Below are positions 26,097 to 34,763 of a stretch of DNA of 64,000 nt, in pieces. Origin of the DNA: Thiomonas sp. FB-Cd (GTDB lineage: Bacteria; Pseudomonadota; Gammaproteobacteria; Burkholderiales; Burkholderiaceae_C); assembly GCF_000733775.1 (NCBI RefSeq), contig NZ_JPOE01000005.1:1116001-1180000 (forward strand), read 5' to 3'. The notes under the pieces were generated by a model, which was not told the DNA's origin, did no database searches, and saw nothing but the letters and a program-made list of their open reading frames with translations. A program made the translations under genes and the position numbers. Numbering within the stretch: the stretch's first letter is position 1; each line of letters opens with the position of its first letter.

Positions 26097-27266
26097 CTAC
26101 CGGCGCTCGAAGATCCAGGACGCCGCAATGCCCAGCGCGAGGCCCCAGAAGGCACTTCCGATGCCGAACATGGTGAGGCCGGACGCGGTGACGAGAAAGG
26201 TGACGAGTGCAGGCTCGCGTTCGTCTTCTGTGCCGAGCGCATTGAGCAAACTGTTGCCGATGGTGCCCAGCAGAGCCAGTCCAGCGATGGCGACCACCAG
26301 AGCGCGCGGAAACGCGGCGAAAACGCTGGCAATCGTCGCGCCCATGATGCCTGTCACCAGATAAAACACGCCGGCCCAGACGGCCGCGCGATAGCGCCGC
26401 GCCGGGTCGGGGTCCGCATCCTTGCTCATGCAGATCGCTGCGGTAATTGCCGCGAGATTGAACGAAAATCCGCCAAACGGTGCGAGCAGCACGCCGGTAA
26501 GACCGGTCCAGCTGATCAAGGGTGATGATGGCGTGGCGTAGCCGTTGGTGCGAAGGACCGCCATGCCGGGAACATTTTGCGAGGCCATCGTGACGATGAA
26601 CAGCGGCAACCCCACCCCCAGCACAACGGGTAGGGAAAACGCCGGTGAGGTCCATATGGGGTGCGTGAATGCGACCCTGATGCTGCCCACCCTGATCATG
26701 CCCTGCGCCGCGGCAACAAGGAGCCCGAGCAGGAAGGTCAGGGGCACGGCATAACGCGGCAGATGACGTCGGGCGAGGAGAAAGAGCCCCAGCATGAGGC
26801 TGACGAGCAGGCGCTGGTCGGGTAAGGCGGCAAAAACATCCAAGCCGAACTGCAAAAGCACGCCGGCGAGCATCGCTGAAGCCAACGCCTTGGGAATGCG
26901 TCGCATGATCTGGTCAAACCAGCCTGTCACGCCGCAAAGTGCGATCAGCGCCGATGCGAAAACAAAGGCGCCGATTGCCTCGGCCATGGGAACTCCCGCT
27001 AATCCAGTGGCCAGCAAGGCCGCACCTGGTGTTGACCAGGCGGTCAGCACCGGGCTTCGAAAATAAAGAGACAGTCCGATGCATGTCAGCCCCATGCCGA
27101 TTCCAAGGGCCCACAGCCAGGACGCCATCTCGGCCGGCGAAGCGCCCGCGGCGCGCGCCGCCTCAAAAACAATGGCCGCTGAACTCGTGTACCCGACCAG
27201 CACGGCAATAAAGCCGGCCGATACGTGCGCGGGCGAGAACCAGCTCGCGATGCGATTGCCCACCAT
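26097..27266 (-). CDS. benE: Benzoate/H+ symporter family transporter
   Basis: A 389-residue, ~12-helix inner-membrane protein of the BenE family. It carries the family pattern SAGFIAVLVGYTSSAAIVF near the N-terminus, WSTPGAALLATGLAG, and a conserved FGGFSFNLAAITAAICM block in the middle helices. Start at ATG 27266, preceded by GAGGAG; the frame extension to 27308 runs through the operator. It is divergent from a cupin-XRE regulator, and the palindrome lies 15 bases upstream of its start, so repression by that regulator is very likely. Family members import benzoate or related aromatic acids with protons; the true substrate is not shown. Confidence 0.88.
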   Translation of the reverse strand: MVGNRIASWFSPAHVSAGFIAVLVGYTSSAAIVFEAARAAGASPAEMASWLWALGIGMGLTCIGLSLYFRSPVLTAWSTPGAALLATGLAGVPMAEAIGAFVFASALIALCGVTGWFDQIMRRIPKALASAMLAGVLLQFGLDVFAALPDQRLLVSLMLGLFLLARRHLPRYAVPLTFLLGLLVAAAQGMIRVGSIRVAFTHPIWTSPAFSLPVVLGVGLPLFIVTMASQNVPGMAVLRTNGYATPSSPLISWTGLTGVLLAPFGGFSFNLAAITAAICMSKDADPDPARRYRAAVWAGVFYLVTGIMGATIASVFAAFPRALVVAIAGLALLGTIGNSLLNALGTEDEREPALVTFLVTASGLTMFGIGSAFWGLALGIAASWIFERR

Positions 27267-27280
27267 TGGCTCCTCTGTTG

Positions 27281-27343
27281 TAATCTTCCACCGTGCGCTA
27301 TGACGCACGGTGAAAGATTAGCAGATGGGCGTTATAACGCACG
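27281..27343. promoter_or_regulatory. Operator region between benE and its XRE-cupin regulator
   Basis: An almost perfect palindrome spans 27281-27320: 17-base arms with one mismatch and a 6-base spacer. Its core gcgctatgacgcacg (27295-27309) is repeated as gcgttataacgcacg at 27329-27343 (13 of 15 bases the same), 34 bases further on, about three helical turns. The second copy is itself centred on a 12-base palindrome. This looks like a two-site operator for the divergent pair. Confidence 0.7.
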
Positions 27344-27366
27344 CTCAGGCGTTGGGAGAAGCCGTC

Positions 27367-28011
27367 ATGACCGCAGAGCCCGCAGTGGATGACCCGCCTG
27401 GTCCGCACGAGATCGGTCGGACCGTGGCCACGCGGTTGCGTGAATTGCGCAAGCAGCGCGGCTGGAGTCTTGACCGTGCCGCGCTCCAGACCGGAGTGAG
27501 CAAGGCCATGCTCGGGCAGATTGAACGCGGGGAGTCGAGCCCAACGGTCGCGACGTTGTGGAAGATTGCGGGGGGATTTGCCTGCTCCCTGACGAGCTTT
27601 CTTGTTGACGCGGCCGAGCCCTGGGCTGACAGTCATGTGCGCAATGCCGCCGCTGCGCGCGCGAAGCCGGCCAGCGACGACATGCTCGTGGCCCCGATCT
27701 TTGCCTACGACCCGCGGTTTGCATTCGAATTGCTCGAGCTCACGTTGTTGCCCGGGTACGTCCGCCACTCCGAACCGCATACGGCTGGCGTGACGGAGCA
27801 CGTGATCGTTCTGCAGGGACGCATGGATGTGATGTTTGCCGGGCAATGGACATCGCTTGCGCCCGGCGACGCCGTCCGGTTTGCCGCTGACAGGCCCCAT
27901 GGCTATCGCAATCTCGGCGACTCAGCCGCTGTTTGCCTCAATCTCATCCATTACGCCGTCACCGCACCGCACCCAAGCCACGGAGGACCATCGGCGCCTG
28001 CACAACCATGA
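27367..28011 (+). CDS. XRE-type regulator with C-terminal cupin domain
   Basis: A 214-residue regulator. The helix-turn-helix at about residues 18-72 reads RLRELRKQRGWSLDRAALQ, then GVSKAMLGQIERGESSPTVA, which is typical XRE. The C-terminal cupin (about 120-195) has HSEPHTAGVTEHVIVLQGRM with candidate ligand-binding residues and the return strand PGDAVRFAADRPHGYRNLGD. I choose ATG 27367, behind GGGAGA, because an earlier ATG at 27325 lies in the operator. Such regulators sense small metabolites through the cupin and control adjacent transporters. Here the partner is benE, transcribed divergently. Confidence 0.85.
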   Translation: MTAEPAVDDPPGPHEIGRTVATRLRELRKQRGWSLDRAALQTGVSKAMLGQIERGESSPTVATLWKIAGGFACSLTSFLVDAAEPWADSHVRNAAAARAKPASDDMLVAPIFAYDPRFAFELLELTLLPGYVRHSEPHTAGVTEHVIVLQGRMDVMFAGQWTSLAPGDAVRFAADRPHGYRNLGDSAAVCLNLIHYAVTAPHPSHGGPSAPAQP

Positions 28012-28123
28012 GGCCACTGCGGCGCGGCGACACGCCGGCCTGCCCAAAGGCAGATTCAGGCGTCGACCGGAGCACCCACGCCGATGCTGCAGCGGCACGG
28101 CATCAAGGTTGTGCGTGGCGCGA

Positions 28124-30520
28124 TCAAAATTCGGTCGGGTCCACGTCGATGGCCCAGCGAACGCGCGCCTTGCTTTCCAGCAGGGATGCGCGCCACTGCG
28201 TGAGAAAACCCTGCAACGCTGCGCGGCTCGCGCCTTCCACCAGGATGTGCTGCCGGTGGACCCCGGCCACGCGGGCCAGGCTTGCAGGCACCGGCGGGTA
28301 GACCATCAGGCCCGCCGCCTGTGCCGGCGCAGCCGCCAAGTCGGTGGCCAGAAGCAGGAAGGCCTCGAGAGTCTCGGGCCGTTTGTGCTCGGCGCGCAGC
28401 AGCGCCTGGTACGAAAAAGGCGGCATCCCCGCCCGCCGGCGCTCGACCAGCTCCTGCGCAGCAAAACTGCGGTAGTCGTGAGCCCGCAGCGTCTGGTACA
28501 CCATATGCTCGGGGTATGCGGTTTGCACCAGCATCTCCGCGGCGTGGACGGGCGCCGCAGCGGAACCGTCGGTGTCAGCAGTACCGGCGGTGGGCACCGT
28601 GTTTGCACCCGGCTCGCCACTGGCGCGCCCGGCTCGTCCGGCTGCCTGCATGATTTGGGCGAACAGGCGCTCTGGACCGCGCACGTCGTGGGTGAACAGA
28701 CCGGCGTCGGGGTTGAGTGCGGCCACGAGGGTGACGCGCTGAAAGTCATGCCCCTTGGTAATCATCTGGGTACCCACGAGGATGTCGACCTCACCCGAAT
28801 GGACCTTGGCGAATCCGCTTTGCGCAGCGCCTCTGCGCCGCACGCTGTCGGCGTCAATGCGCGCAATGCGCGCCTGGGGGAACAGCGCCACCAGCGCCTC
28901 TTCCACGCGCTGGGTCCCGCGCCCCAGGGGCTGAAGGTCAAGACTTCCGCAATCCGGACAGGCACGTGGAACCGGGGTGCGATGACCGCAGTGGTGGCAG
29001 CGCAGTGTTCGGTCGGTGCGATGGAAGACAAGGTGCGCGTCGCAATGCGGGCAATCCGATAGCCAGCCGCAATCCGGACAGCGCAGCACTGGCGCGTAGC
29101 CGCGCCGATTGATGAAAAGCAGGCATTGCTCGCCGCGCGCCAGACGCTGCAGGATGGCCTCCTGCAGTGCGGCGCCAACCAGTCCGCCAGTGCGCAGCAG
29201 CGGGTCTTGCCTCGCGTGCAGCAGGCGCACTTCGGGCAAGCGGCCCGCGGCACGCTCAGGCAGCTCCAACAAGCGGTACCGCCCCCGTTGGGCCGCGTGC
29301 CAGCTCTCAAGCGCGGGTGTGGCCGAGCCCAGCACCACGGGCACGCCGCGCTGGCGGGCACGCCAAACCGCCAAGTCGCGTGCGGAATAACGCGCGCCTT
29401 CCTGCTGCTTGTACGAGGGATCGTGCTCCTCGTCCACAATGATCAGGGCCAGGCGTGGCAGACTGGCCAGCGCCGCCAGACGGGTGCCCAGCACGATGCG
29501 CGCCTCGCCGCTGTGCGCCGCGCGCCAATGGTCGAAGCGCTCGGCCTCTGCAAGACCACTGTGCAACAAGGCGATCGACTCCTGCGGAAACCGCTCGGCC
29601 AGGCGCGTTGCCAGCGGTGGCGTCAGGTTGATTTCGGGGGTGAGCACCAAAACCTGCGTGCGTGGATCCTTCGCCAGCGCATGCGCCACGATGCGCAGAT
29701 AGACCTCGGTCTTTCCGCTGCCGGTGACTCCGAAAAGCAGGAAAGGTGCGAAGCCCTGGGCCTCGCACACCGCGCTCACGGCGGCCTGCTGCGCCGCCTG
29801 CAGGACGTGAGGCGGCCTGGCCTCCGCGGGTAACCCGGGGTCATCCGGCATGCGCGCCGCCGGCGCCGGCACAGGCTCCACCCAGCCCTGGGCAGTCCAG
29901 TCGCGCAAGAGCGCCGCAGCCTTCGGATGAAGCCGGCGCGCAGCGGCGAGCGCCAGAGGCGGTGTGGCGCGTGTCTCGGCGGCGCTCGCGCCCTCCTCCA
30001 ATGGTGCAAGCCCGAGCGCGGAGGTCAAGCGCGCAAGGGCGGCATGGCGGGGGACGATCGCGGCGCGCAGCCCCAGCTGCCCGGCCGGGGTCAGCCGAAA
30101 GGCTGCGCGCTCCCGGCGTGCGCGCTGTGCCGCCACGCGCGCCGCCACAGCGGCCGCACTGCGGCTGCGAAGCCAGCCGGGCAAGGCCGCCCCCATCAGC
30201 TCGCCCAGTGGCCGCTGGTAATAGCTCGCGGCAAAGCGCAGGAGGGCCAGCCAGTCCGCACCGAGCGGCGGCAACGCGTCCACAACCTCGGTCACCGCGC
30301 GCAACGTTGCCGACGCCGCGCGCGCTGGCCCGGCTGCATCCAGCACAACCCCTCCCACCGTCTGGCGCCCGAGCGGCACGCGCACCAGCGTGCCGGGTAC
30401 CAAGGCTTCGGTGTGCGTGTAATCCAGGACGTCCCAAAGCGGTGCATCCACCGCGATGTGAAGCACAACCACGGGCGGATTCCCGACTGTCGGCCTTTGC
30501 GCTGGGTCAGGGTTTTCCAC
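28124..30520 (-). CDS. priA: Primosomal replication protein N' (PriA helicase)
   Basis: A 798-residue 3'-5' helicase that restarts stalled forks. The N-terminal 3'-DNA-end-binding domain has VAVDAPLWDVLDYTHTEAL. Walker A is GVTGSGKTEVYL, the DEAH box VDEEHDPSYK, and two zinc modules read CPDCGWLSDCPHC and CHHCGHRTPVPRACPDCG. Motifs V/VI are present (GTQMITKGHDFQ, QAAGRAGRA). Directly after motif VI is an extra Gly/Ala/Thr-rich stretch of about 20 residues (SGEPGANTVPTAGTADTDGS) before the usual EMLVQT; it looks like a flexible insertion. Start as given. The upstream gap holds DnaA boxes. Confidence 0.95.
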   Translation of the reverse strand: MENPDPAQRPTVGNPPVVVLHIAVDAPLWDVLDYTHTEALVPGTLVRVPLGRQTVGGVVLDAAGPARAASATLRAVTEVVDALPPLGADWLALLRFAASYYQRPLGELMGAALPGWLRSRSAAAVAARVAAQRARRERAAFRLTPAGQLGLRAAIVPRHAALARLTSALGLAPLEEGASAAETRATPPLALAAARRLHPKAAALLRDWTAQGWVEPVPAPAARMPDDPGLPAEARPPHVLQAAQQAAVSAVCEAQGFAPFLLFGVTGSGKTEVYLRIVAHALAKDPRTQVLVLTPEINLTPPLATRLAERFPQESIALLHSGLAEAERFDHWRAAHSGEARIVLGTRLAALASLPRLALIIVDEEHDPSYKQQEGARYSARDLAVWRARQRGVPVVLGSATPALESWHAAQRGRYRLLELPERAAGRLPEVRLLHARQDPLLRTGGLVGAALQEAILQRLARGEQCLLFINRRGYAPVLRCPDCGWLSDCPHCDAHLVFHRTDRTLRCHHCGHRTPVPRACPDCGSLDLQPLGRGTQRVEEALVALFPQARIARIDADSVRRRGAAQSGFAKVHSGEVDILVGTQMITKGHDFQRVTLVAALNPDAGLFTHDVRGPERLFAQIMQAAGRAGRASGEPGANTVPTAGTADTDGSAAAPVHAAEMLVQTAYPEHMVYQTLRAHDYRSFAAQELVERRRAGMPPFSYQALLRAEHKRPETLEAFLLLATDLAAAPAQAAGLMVYPPVPASLARVAGVHRQHILVEGASRAALQGFLTQWRASLLESKARVRWAIDVDPTEF

Positions 30521-30619
30521 GAGATGGGGTCGCGAGGGAGAGAATTAAGTGAGTGTTGACTCGCACGCAGCCGCCCGATTTTTCAGGCCGTGGACAAACG
30601 GAAAAAAGTCAAGTCTGCT

Positions 30620-30807
30620 TGTGAATAACTTTGTGCATAGGCTGCGTCTTATGCGAAATCAAGCTTGTGGATAACAATGTGAGTATCTTTTCACGCAGTT
30701 GCACAAACCTGAGATAGGCTTTTTAAATCAAAAGGTTAGTCAGGTGAACTTCAAGTCAAGCCTGTGATTTTCATGCTGCACTGCATATCATCCCAAAATG
30801 TGCATAA
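30620..30807. other. DnaA-box cluster between priA and hemE
   Basis: Three sequences match the DnaA box TGTGNATAA exactly, all on the same strand: tgtgaataa (30620-30628), tgtggataa (30666-30674) and tgtgcataa (30799-30807). A fourth, tgtgcatag (30632-30640), has one mismatch. The gap (30521-30867) is distinctly AT-richer than its surroundings, including ctttttaaatcaaaagg at about 30719-30735. No gene lies in it. It may be an origin-like or DnaA-titrating/regulatory region. Confidence 0.55.
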
Positions 30808-30867
30808 GCACGCACCGTTCTTGACCTGAACGCACGTTTGTGGTGGGCTATGCGCACCGCCACGGGT

Positions 30868-31956
30868 CTAGACGCGCAGTGTTCGACTATGCCCGTGCAC
30901 GGCCTCGACCAGCGCGGCCACATGCTCGGGCGGCGTGAATTGCGAGATGCCGTGCCCGAGATTGAAGACATGCCCCACAGCCGCGTTCGCCGTCACGGGA
31001 CCAAAACTCTCAAGAACCGTGCGCGCCTGCGCCGCGATGCGGTCCGGTGGCGCGAACAGTATGGCGGGATCGAGATTGCCCTGAAGTGCCACACGGTGGC
31101 CAACCTGCGCCCGCGCGGCACCGAGATTGACCGTCCAGTCCACGCCCAAGGCGTCGGCGCCGCTATGGCTCATGGCTTCGAGCCACGGACCGCCACCCTT
31201 GGCAAACAAAATGACCGGCACCCGCCTGCCCTCATGCTCCCGCTTGAGCTGGGAAATGACGCGCTGGCTGTAACCCAGCGAAAACTCCTGAAAGGCGCCG
31301 TCCGCCAGGGCACCGCCCCAGGAGTCGAAGATCATGGCCGCCTGCGCGCCGGCATCGATCTGCGCGTTGAGGTACGCGGCAACGGCGTCGGCGTTCACGG
31401 CCAGGATGCGGTGCATCAAATCAGGGCGTGAATACAAAAGCGTCTTGGTGAGGCGCCAGTCATCGCTGCCGTGTCCCTCCACCATGTAACACGCCAATGT
31501 CCACGGGCTTCCGGAAAAGCCAATGAGCGGCACACGCTGGGTGTCGCCCTGCTGCAGCGCCCGGCGGATTTGTGCCACCGCGTCGAAGACATAGCGAAGC
31601 TGGTCAAGATCTGGCGGGCGCAACGCCAGAACGTCCGCCTCGGTGCGCAGCGGGCGCTCGAAGCGTGGCCCTTCGCCTGCCGCGAACTGCAGGCCAAGGC
31701 CCATCGCATCTGGCACGGTGAGGATGTCGGAAAACAAGATCGCCGCGTCCAGAGGGAAGCGATCCACCGGCTGCAGCGTGACCTCGGTTGCGAAATCCGG
31801 ATTCTGGGCCAGGGCCAGAAAGCTGCCGGCGCGCGCGCGTGTGGCGTTGTACTCGGGCAGGTAGCGCCCGGCCTGGCGCATCAGCCACACTGGCGTGTAG
31901 TCAGTCGGCTGACGCAGAAGGGCGCGAAGAAAAGTGTCGTTCGAGAGGGCGGTCAT
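30868..31956 (-). CDS. hemE: Uroporphyrinogen decarboxylase
   Basis: A 362-residue enzyme removing four carboxylates from uroporphyrinogen III in haem synthesis. The signature near the N-terminus is [15 protein letters not shown] (catalytic-site Arg/Asp region), followed by [19 protein letters not shown] with the key Asp, and later the conserved [16 protein letters not shown]. Length is standard and no damage is seen. It lies upstream of priA in the same direction, separated by the DnaA-box gap, and downstream of an unknown cytosolic gene. Confidence 0.97.
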   Translation of the reverse strand: MTALSNDTFLRALLRQPTDYTPVWLMRQAGRYLPEYNATRARAGSFLALAQNPDFATEVTLQPVDRFPLDAAILFSDILTVPDAMGLGLQFAAGEGPRFERPLRTEADVLALRPPDLDQLRYVFDAVAQIRRALQQGDTQRVPLIGFSGSPWTLACYMVEGHGSDDWRLTKTLLYSRPDLMHRILAVNADAVAAYLNAQIDAGAQAAMIFDSWGGALADGAFQEFSLGYSQRVISQLKREHEGRRVPVILFAKGGGPWLEAMSHSGADALGVDWTVNLGAARAQVGHRVALQGNLDPAILFAPPDRIAAQARTVLESFGPVTANAAVGHVFNLGHGISQFTPPEHVAALVEAVHGHSRTLRV

Positions 31957-32013
31957 CGGGGTATTGTCGCAAACCCCGGATGCCCGACCTCCAGCGCCCC
32001 ATCCTTGCAGCGG

Positions 32014-32658
32014 CTAAACCTTCCGTAATCGATTGAGCTGTTGCAACTCGTATTGCACGCGCACTTTGGAAGCGTTGACCTTCGCCACCGTCTCCTCGAT
32101 CCCCTTCACCGCACGTCCGGCTGTGGGCGCGTACCAAAAATGGGTGATGACCGTTGCATTGGGCGTGGCGTAGCGCCCCTGAAGGCGCAGCGTGTTGAAC
32201 GTTCCCGCGGGCACCTGCACCGATTCCTCCGCTTCAACCGTCACCTGGACCTCGATGGACGCATGCAACTCCCACTCCGGTTGGCTTTGAATGATGGTCT
32301 CGCTCCAGCTCTCGCCCGGCGCCATGGGAAAGCGGAATTGCGGAAAGGCCGGGCTGTAGGTCACGGCCTCCCCCGGGACCATTTCACGCGAAACCAAGTC
32401 AAACTGGTCACTGTAGATATTCTTCAACCACGTGGCGTCCGTCTTGTCCCCGTTGTTGACCTCGATTTGAATATGCCCGCCGTCGAGCAGGGCCACGACC
32501 CGGCTGCGCATGAGCAAGCCGGCGTCCCGGTGATCGCTGTCGTCCAGCGTGCGTGTGAGGAACAGCCACTCATCGCCGACGCGAATATCGGGGCGAAGCA
32601 GCCTGCTGAAGGACTGCGCAGAAGGGGTCGAAGATGCGGTGAGCGAAGTCGTGTCCAT
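32014..32658 (-). CDS. Conserved-looking cytosolic protein of unknown function
   Basis: A 214-residue protein from ATG 32658 with GGAG upstream; the longer frame to 32799 is not family-like. It has no signal peptide or membrane helix. The sequence is beta-rich: VGDEWLFLTRTLDD, IQIEVNNGDKTDATWLKNIY, VTVEAEESVQVPAGTFNTLR and a terminal VRVQYELQQLNRL. This alternating pattern resembles a beta-sandwich or lipocalin-like barrel (the VPAGTF turn recalls DUF3108-type proteins), but I cannot name a family. It is divergent from the zinc importer, with the candidate Zur site 226 bases upstream of its start. Confidence 0.6.
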   Translation of the reverse strand: MDTTSLTASSTPSAQSFSRLLRPDIRVGDEWLFLTRTLDDSDHRDAGLLMRSRVVALLDGGHIQIEVNNGDKTDATWLKNIYSDQFDLVSREMVPGEAVTYSPAFPQFRFPMAPGESWSETIIQSQPEWELHASIEVQVTVEAEESVQVPAGTFNTLRLQGRYATPNATVITHFWYAPTAGRAVKGIEETVAKVNASKVRVQYELQQLNRLRKV

Positions 32659-32883
32659 GCGCGGTGCTCCAAGCGTGTCTTGAGCCGCAGAGCATATCCG
32701 GCATGGATATCCGGCATTGCATGCGGTGGAATATTGCGAAGGTTGCCGCGCCCGGCGACCCTGCCGCGCTGCGGAGCAGGGATGTGCAGATGGAACCAAC
32801 CGAAAGCATCATCACAGCGCCCCAACGACGCCCGTGGCCGCCCGGAAGTGCCCTACCAGGAGTGGCGCGACAGCGCTTGACAG

Positions 32884-32908
32884 TCTATTGCAACTCAGTT
32901 GCAATAGA
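32884..32908. promoter_or_regulatory. Candidate Zur operator upstream of znuA
   Basis: A perfect 25-base palindrome with a single central base. Its core is tgcaact-c-agttgca, the 7-1-7 arrangement used by Fur-superfamily regulators. It lies 72 bases before the znuA ATG, and a Zur-like gene closes the operon. It could also act on the divergent gene at 32658. The rest of the 321-base gap shows nothing else. Confidence 0.7.
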
Positions 32909-32979
32909 TCCGTGATAGGAGGACGCCCGGTGGGGCTATTGACTCCGATTGGCCCCTTCTCCCTCCGATCCAGAACCCC

Positions 32980-33861
32980 ATGCGTTCAAACCCGTTGGCT
33001 GCGCTCGGCCTATGGCTGTTTTCAGCGATATTCGCCTGCGCCCAGGCGGCGCCGGTCCCGGTCGTGGCCGCGGAAAGCACATACGGCACCATCGCCCAAG
33101 CCATTGGCGGGCCCCATGTGCGGGTCAACAGCATCATCCAAAACCCGAACGTGGATCCCCACCAATTCGAGGCCTCACCGCAGACAGCCCTCGCGGTGGC
33201 ACAGGCTGCGTTGGTGATCATGAACGGTCTGGGCTATGACGACTGGATGCGCAGGATGCTGGCTGCCAACCCCAAGCCTGGCCGGGTTGTGATGATTGCA
33301 GCGCAGCTGGGGGCAGCCATCGTGATGCCCAACAAGAATCCGCACGTGTTCTACGACCCGCGCGTCGGCCTGTTGGTGGCCCAGCGATTGGCACGCCAGC
33401 TGGAGGCCCTCGACCCGGCACATGCGGACGATTTCCGGCGCAATTTGCAGGTCTTCGCACAGAGTCTGCAGCCGGTCGACGCCGCGATTGCCCAGCTTCG
33501 TGCGCAGCACCCGCATCTTGCCGTGACGGCCACGGAGCCGCTTTTCGATTACATGCTGGGCCTGCTGGACTGGAAAAGCCTTGGCGAGACTTTCCAGTTG
33601 AACGTGATGAATGGCACCGAGCCAACACCAGGGGTGGTTGTGCGCTATGAGGACAATCTTCGCCACCGCCGTGTGGCGCTCTTGATCTATAACCGGCAAG
33701 TGAGCGATCCGCTGACTCAACGCATGCGCGATATCGCGCGCGCGAGCGGCATTCCCACCGTAGGACTCGATGAATTCGCGCCACCCGGTACGGGTTACGC
33801 GCAATGGTTGCTGGCCAGCTTGCGCAACGTGCAGCTGGCGCTGCACAAGGAGGCGCAATGA
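32980..33861 (+). CDS. znuA: Zinc/manganese ABC transporter substrate-binding protein
   Basis: A 293-residue periplasmic binding protein (TroA/ZnuA cluster) with signal peptide LAALGLWLFSAIFACAQAAP. The first metal-ligand region is NPNVDPHQFEASP (His), the second MPNKNPHVFYDPRVGL (His). At the third position families usually have His before a Tyr-containing helix, but here it reads VTATEPLFDYMLGLLDW, giving Glu or Thr. No His-rich loop is present. The site is therefore variant. It is the first gene of the operon, and its stop overlaps the ATPase start. Confidence 0.88.
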   Translation: MRSNPLAALGLWLFSAIFACAQAAPVPVVAAESTYGTIAQAIGGPHVRVNSIIQNPNVDPHQFEASPQTALAVAQAALVIMNGLGYDDWMRRMLAANPKPGRVVMIAAQLGAAIVMPNKNPHVFYDPRVGLLVAQRLARQLEALDPAHADDFRRNLQVFAQSLQPVDAAIAQLRAQHPHLAVTATEPLFDYMLGLLDWKSLGETFQLNVMNGTEPTPGVVVRYEDNLRHRRVALLIYNRQVSDPLTQRMRDIARASGIPTVGLDEFAPPGTGYAQWLLASLRNVQLALHKEAQ

Positions 33862-34763
33862 GCGCTGTGCAGCGCGGCGCGACCCTTGGCGGCCGCGATC
33901 CCGGTGCTGCGGCCGCGACGCCATCAGCCTGGGCCGTCCGTGCCAATGCCCTGACGTGCAGGCGCGCGGCACGCGCGGTAATCGAAACGCTGGATCTGCG
34001 CATCGCCCCTGGCCAGTTGGTCGGCGTATTCGGGAGTAACGGATCGGGCAAGACCACACTGCTGCAAACCCTGGCCGGCATTTTGCCTGTCGGTGGGGGC
34101 GAGCTCGCATTGCTCGGAGAAGAGCCCGCGCAGGCACGCACGCGCGTTGGTTACGTTGCCCAGAGCGTCCCCGAAGGCGCATACGGTCGCGTGGCTGTGG
34201 CCAGCTTCGTCGGCGCCGCCTGGCAGGGTGAGCGCTGGGGCCTGGGCCTGGTTGGGGCGAGCAGGCGAAGCCAAGCCCTGCAGCGGGCGCTGCGCAGCGT
34301 GGATGCGCTGCACCTGGCCGCTCGGCCAATGGCAGGGCTTTCGGGCGGCGAGCGCCAGCGCGTGTGCATCGCGCAGGCGCTGGTCAATCCGGTGCGTCTT
34401 CTTCTTCTGGACGAGCCGCTGTCGAACCTCGACCCGCGCGCCCAACAAAGCGTTCTGCTGCTGGTGAACAGACTGTGCCGTGACGAAGGCCTGACGGTGT
34501 TACTGACCGCGCATGACATCAATCCCTTGCTGCCCGTGATGGATCAAGTGCTCTATCTTGCTGGCAAACGCGGTCGCATGGGCACGGTCGACGAAGTGGT
34601 CAACGCCGAGTCGCTCAGTGCGCTGTATGGCCTGCCCATGTCCGTGGCGCGGCATGACGGCTACATGTTCATTCACCCGACACATGGTTTCATGCCCGAG
34701 GTCTCACCCCATTGTGGCCATGCGCACACGCACACCGACCTCACCTCCGGGAGCCCGCCGTGA
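33858..34763 (+). CDS. znuC: Zinc ABC transporter ATP-binding protein with His-rich tail
   Basis: A 301-residue ATPase. Walker A is GSNGSGKTTL, the signature LSGGERQRVC, and Walker B LLLLDEPLSNLDPRAQ. An AAGGAGG precedes the ATG, which overlaps the znuA stop. After the ATPase core comes an unusual tail of about 35 residues ending HPTHGFMPEVSPHCGHAHTH, rich in His plus one Cys, as if to bind zinc in the cytoplasm. A tail of this kind would be unusual for ZnuC. The next gene overlaps by four bases. Confidence 0.88.
   Translation: MSAVQRGATLGGRDPGAAAATPSAWAVRANALTCRRAARAVIETLDLRIAPGQLVGVFGSNGSGKTTLLQTLAGILPVGGGELALLGEEPAQARTRVGYVAQSVPEGAYGRVAVASFVGAAWQGERWGLGLVGASRRSQALQRALRSVDALHLAARPMAGLSGGERQRVCIAQALVNPVRLLLLDEPLSNLDPRAQQSVLLLVNRLCRDEGLTVLLTAHDINPLLPVMDQVLYLAGKRGRMGTVDEVVNAESLSALYGLPMSVARHDGYMFIHPTHGFMPEVSPHCGHAHTHTDLTSGSPP

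Noticed and set aside
25561-26655. 364-codon minus-strand frame across the end of the oxidoreductase and benE
   Set aside because: It runs through the terminator hairpin and overlaps benE in another frame; benE has clear family sequence.
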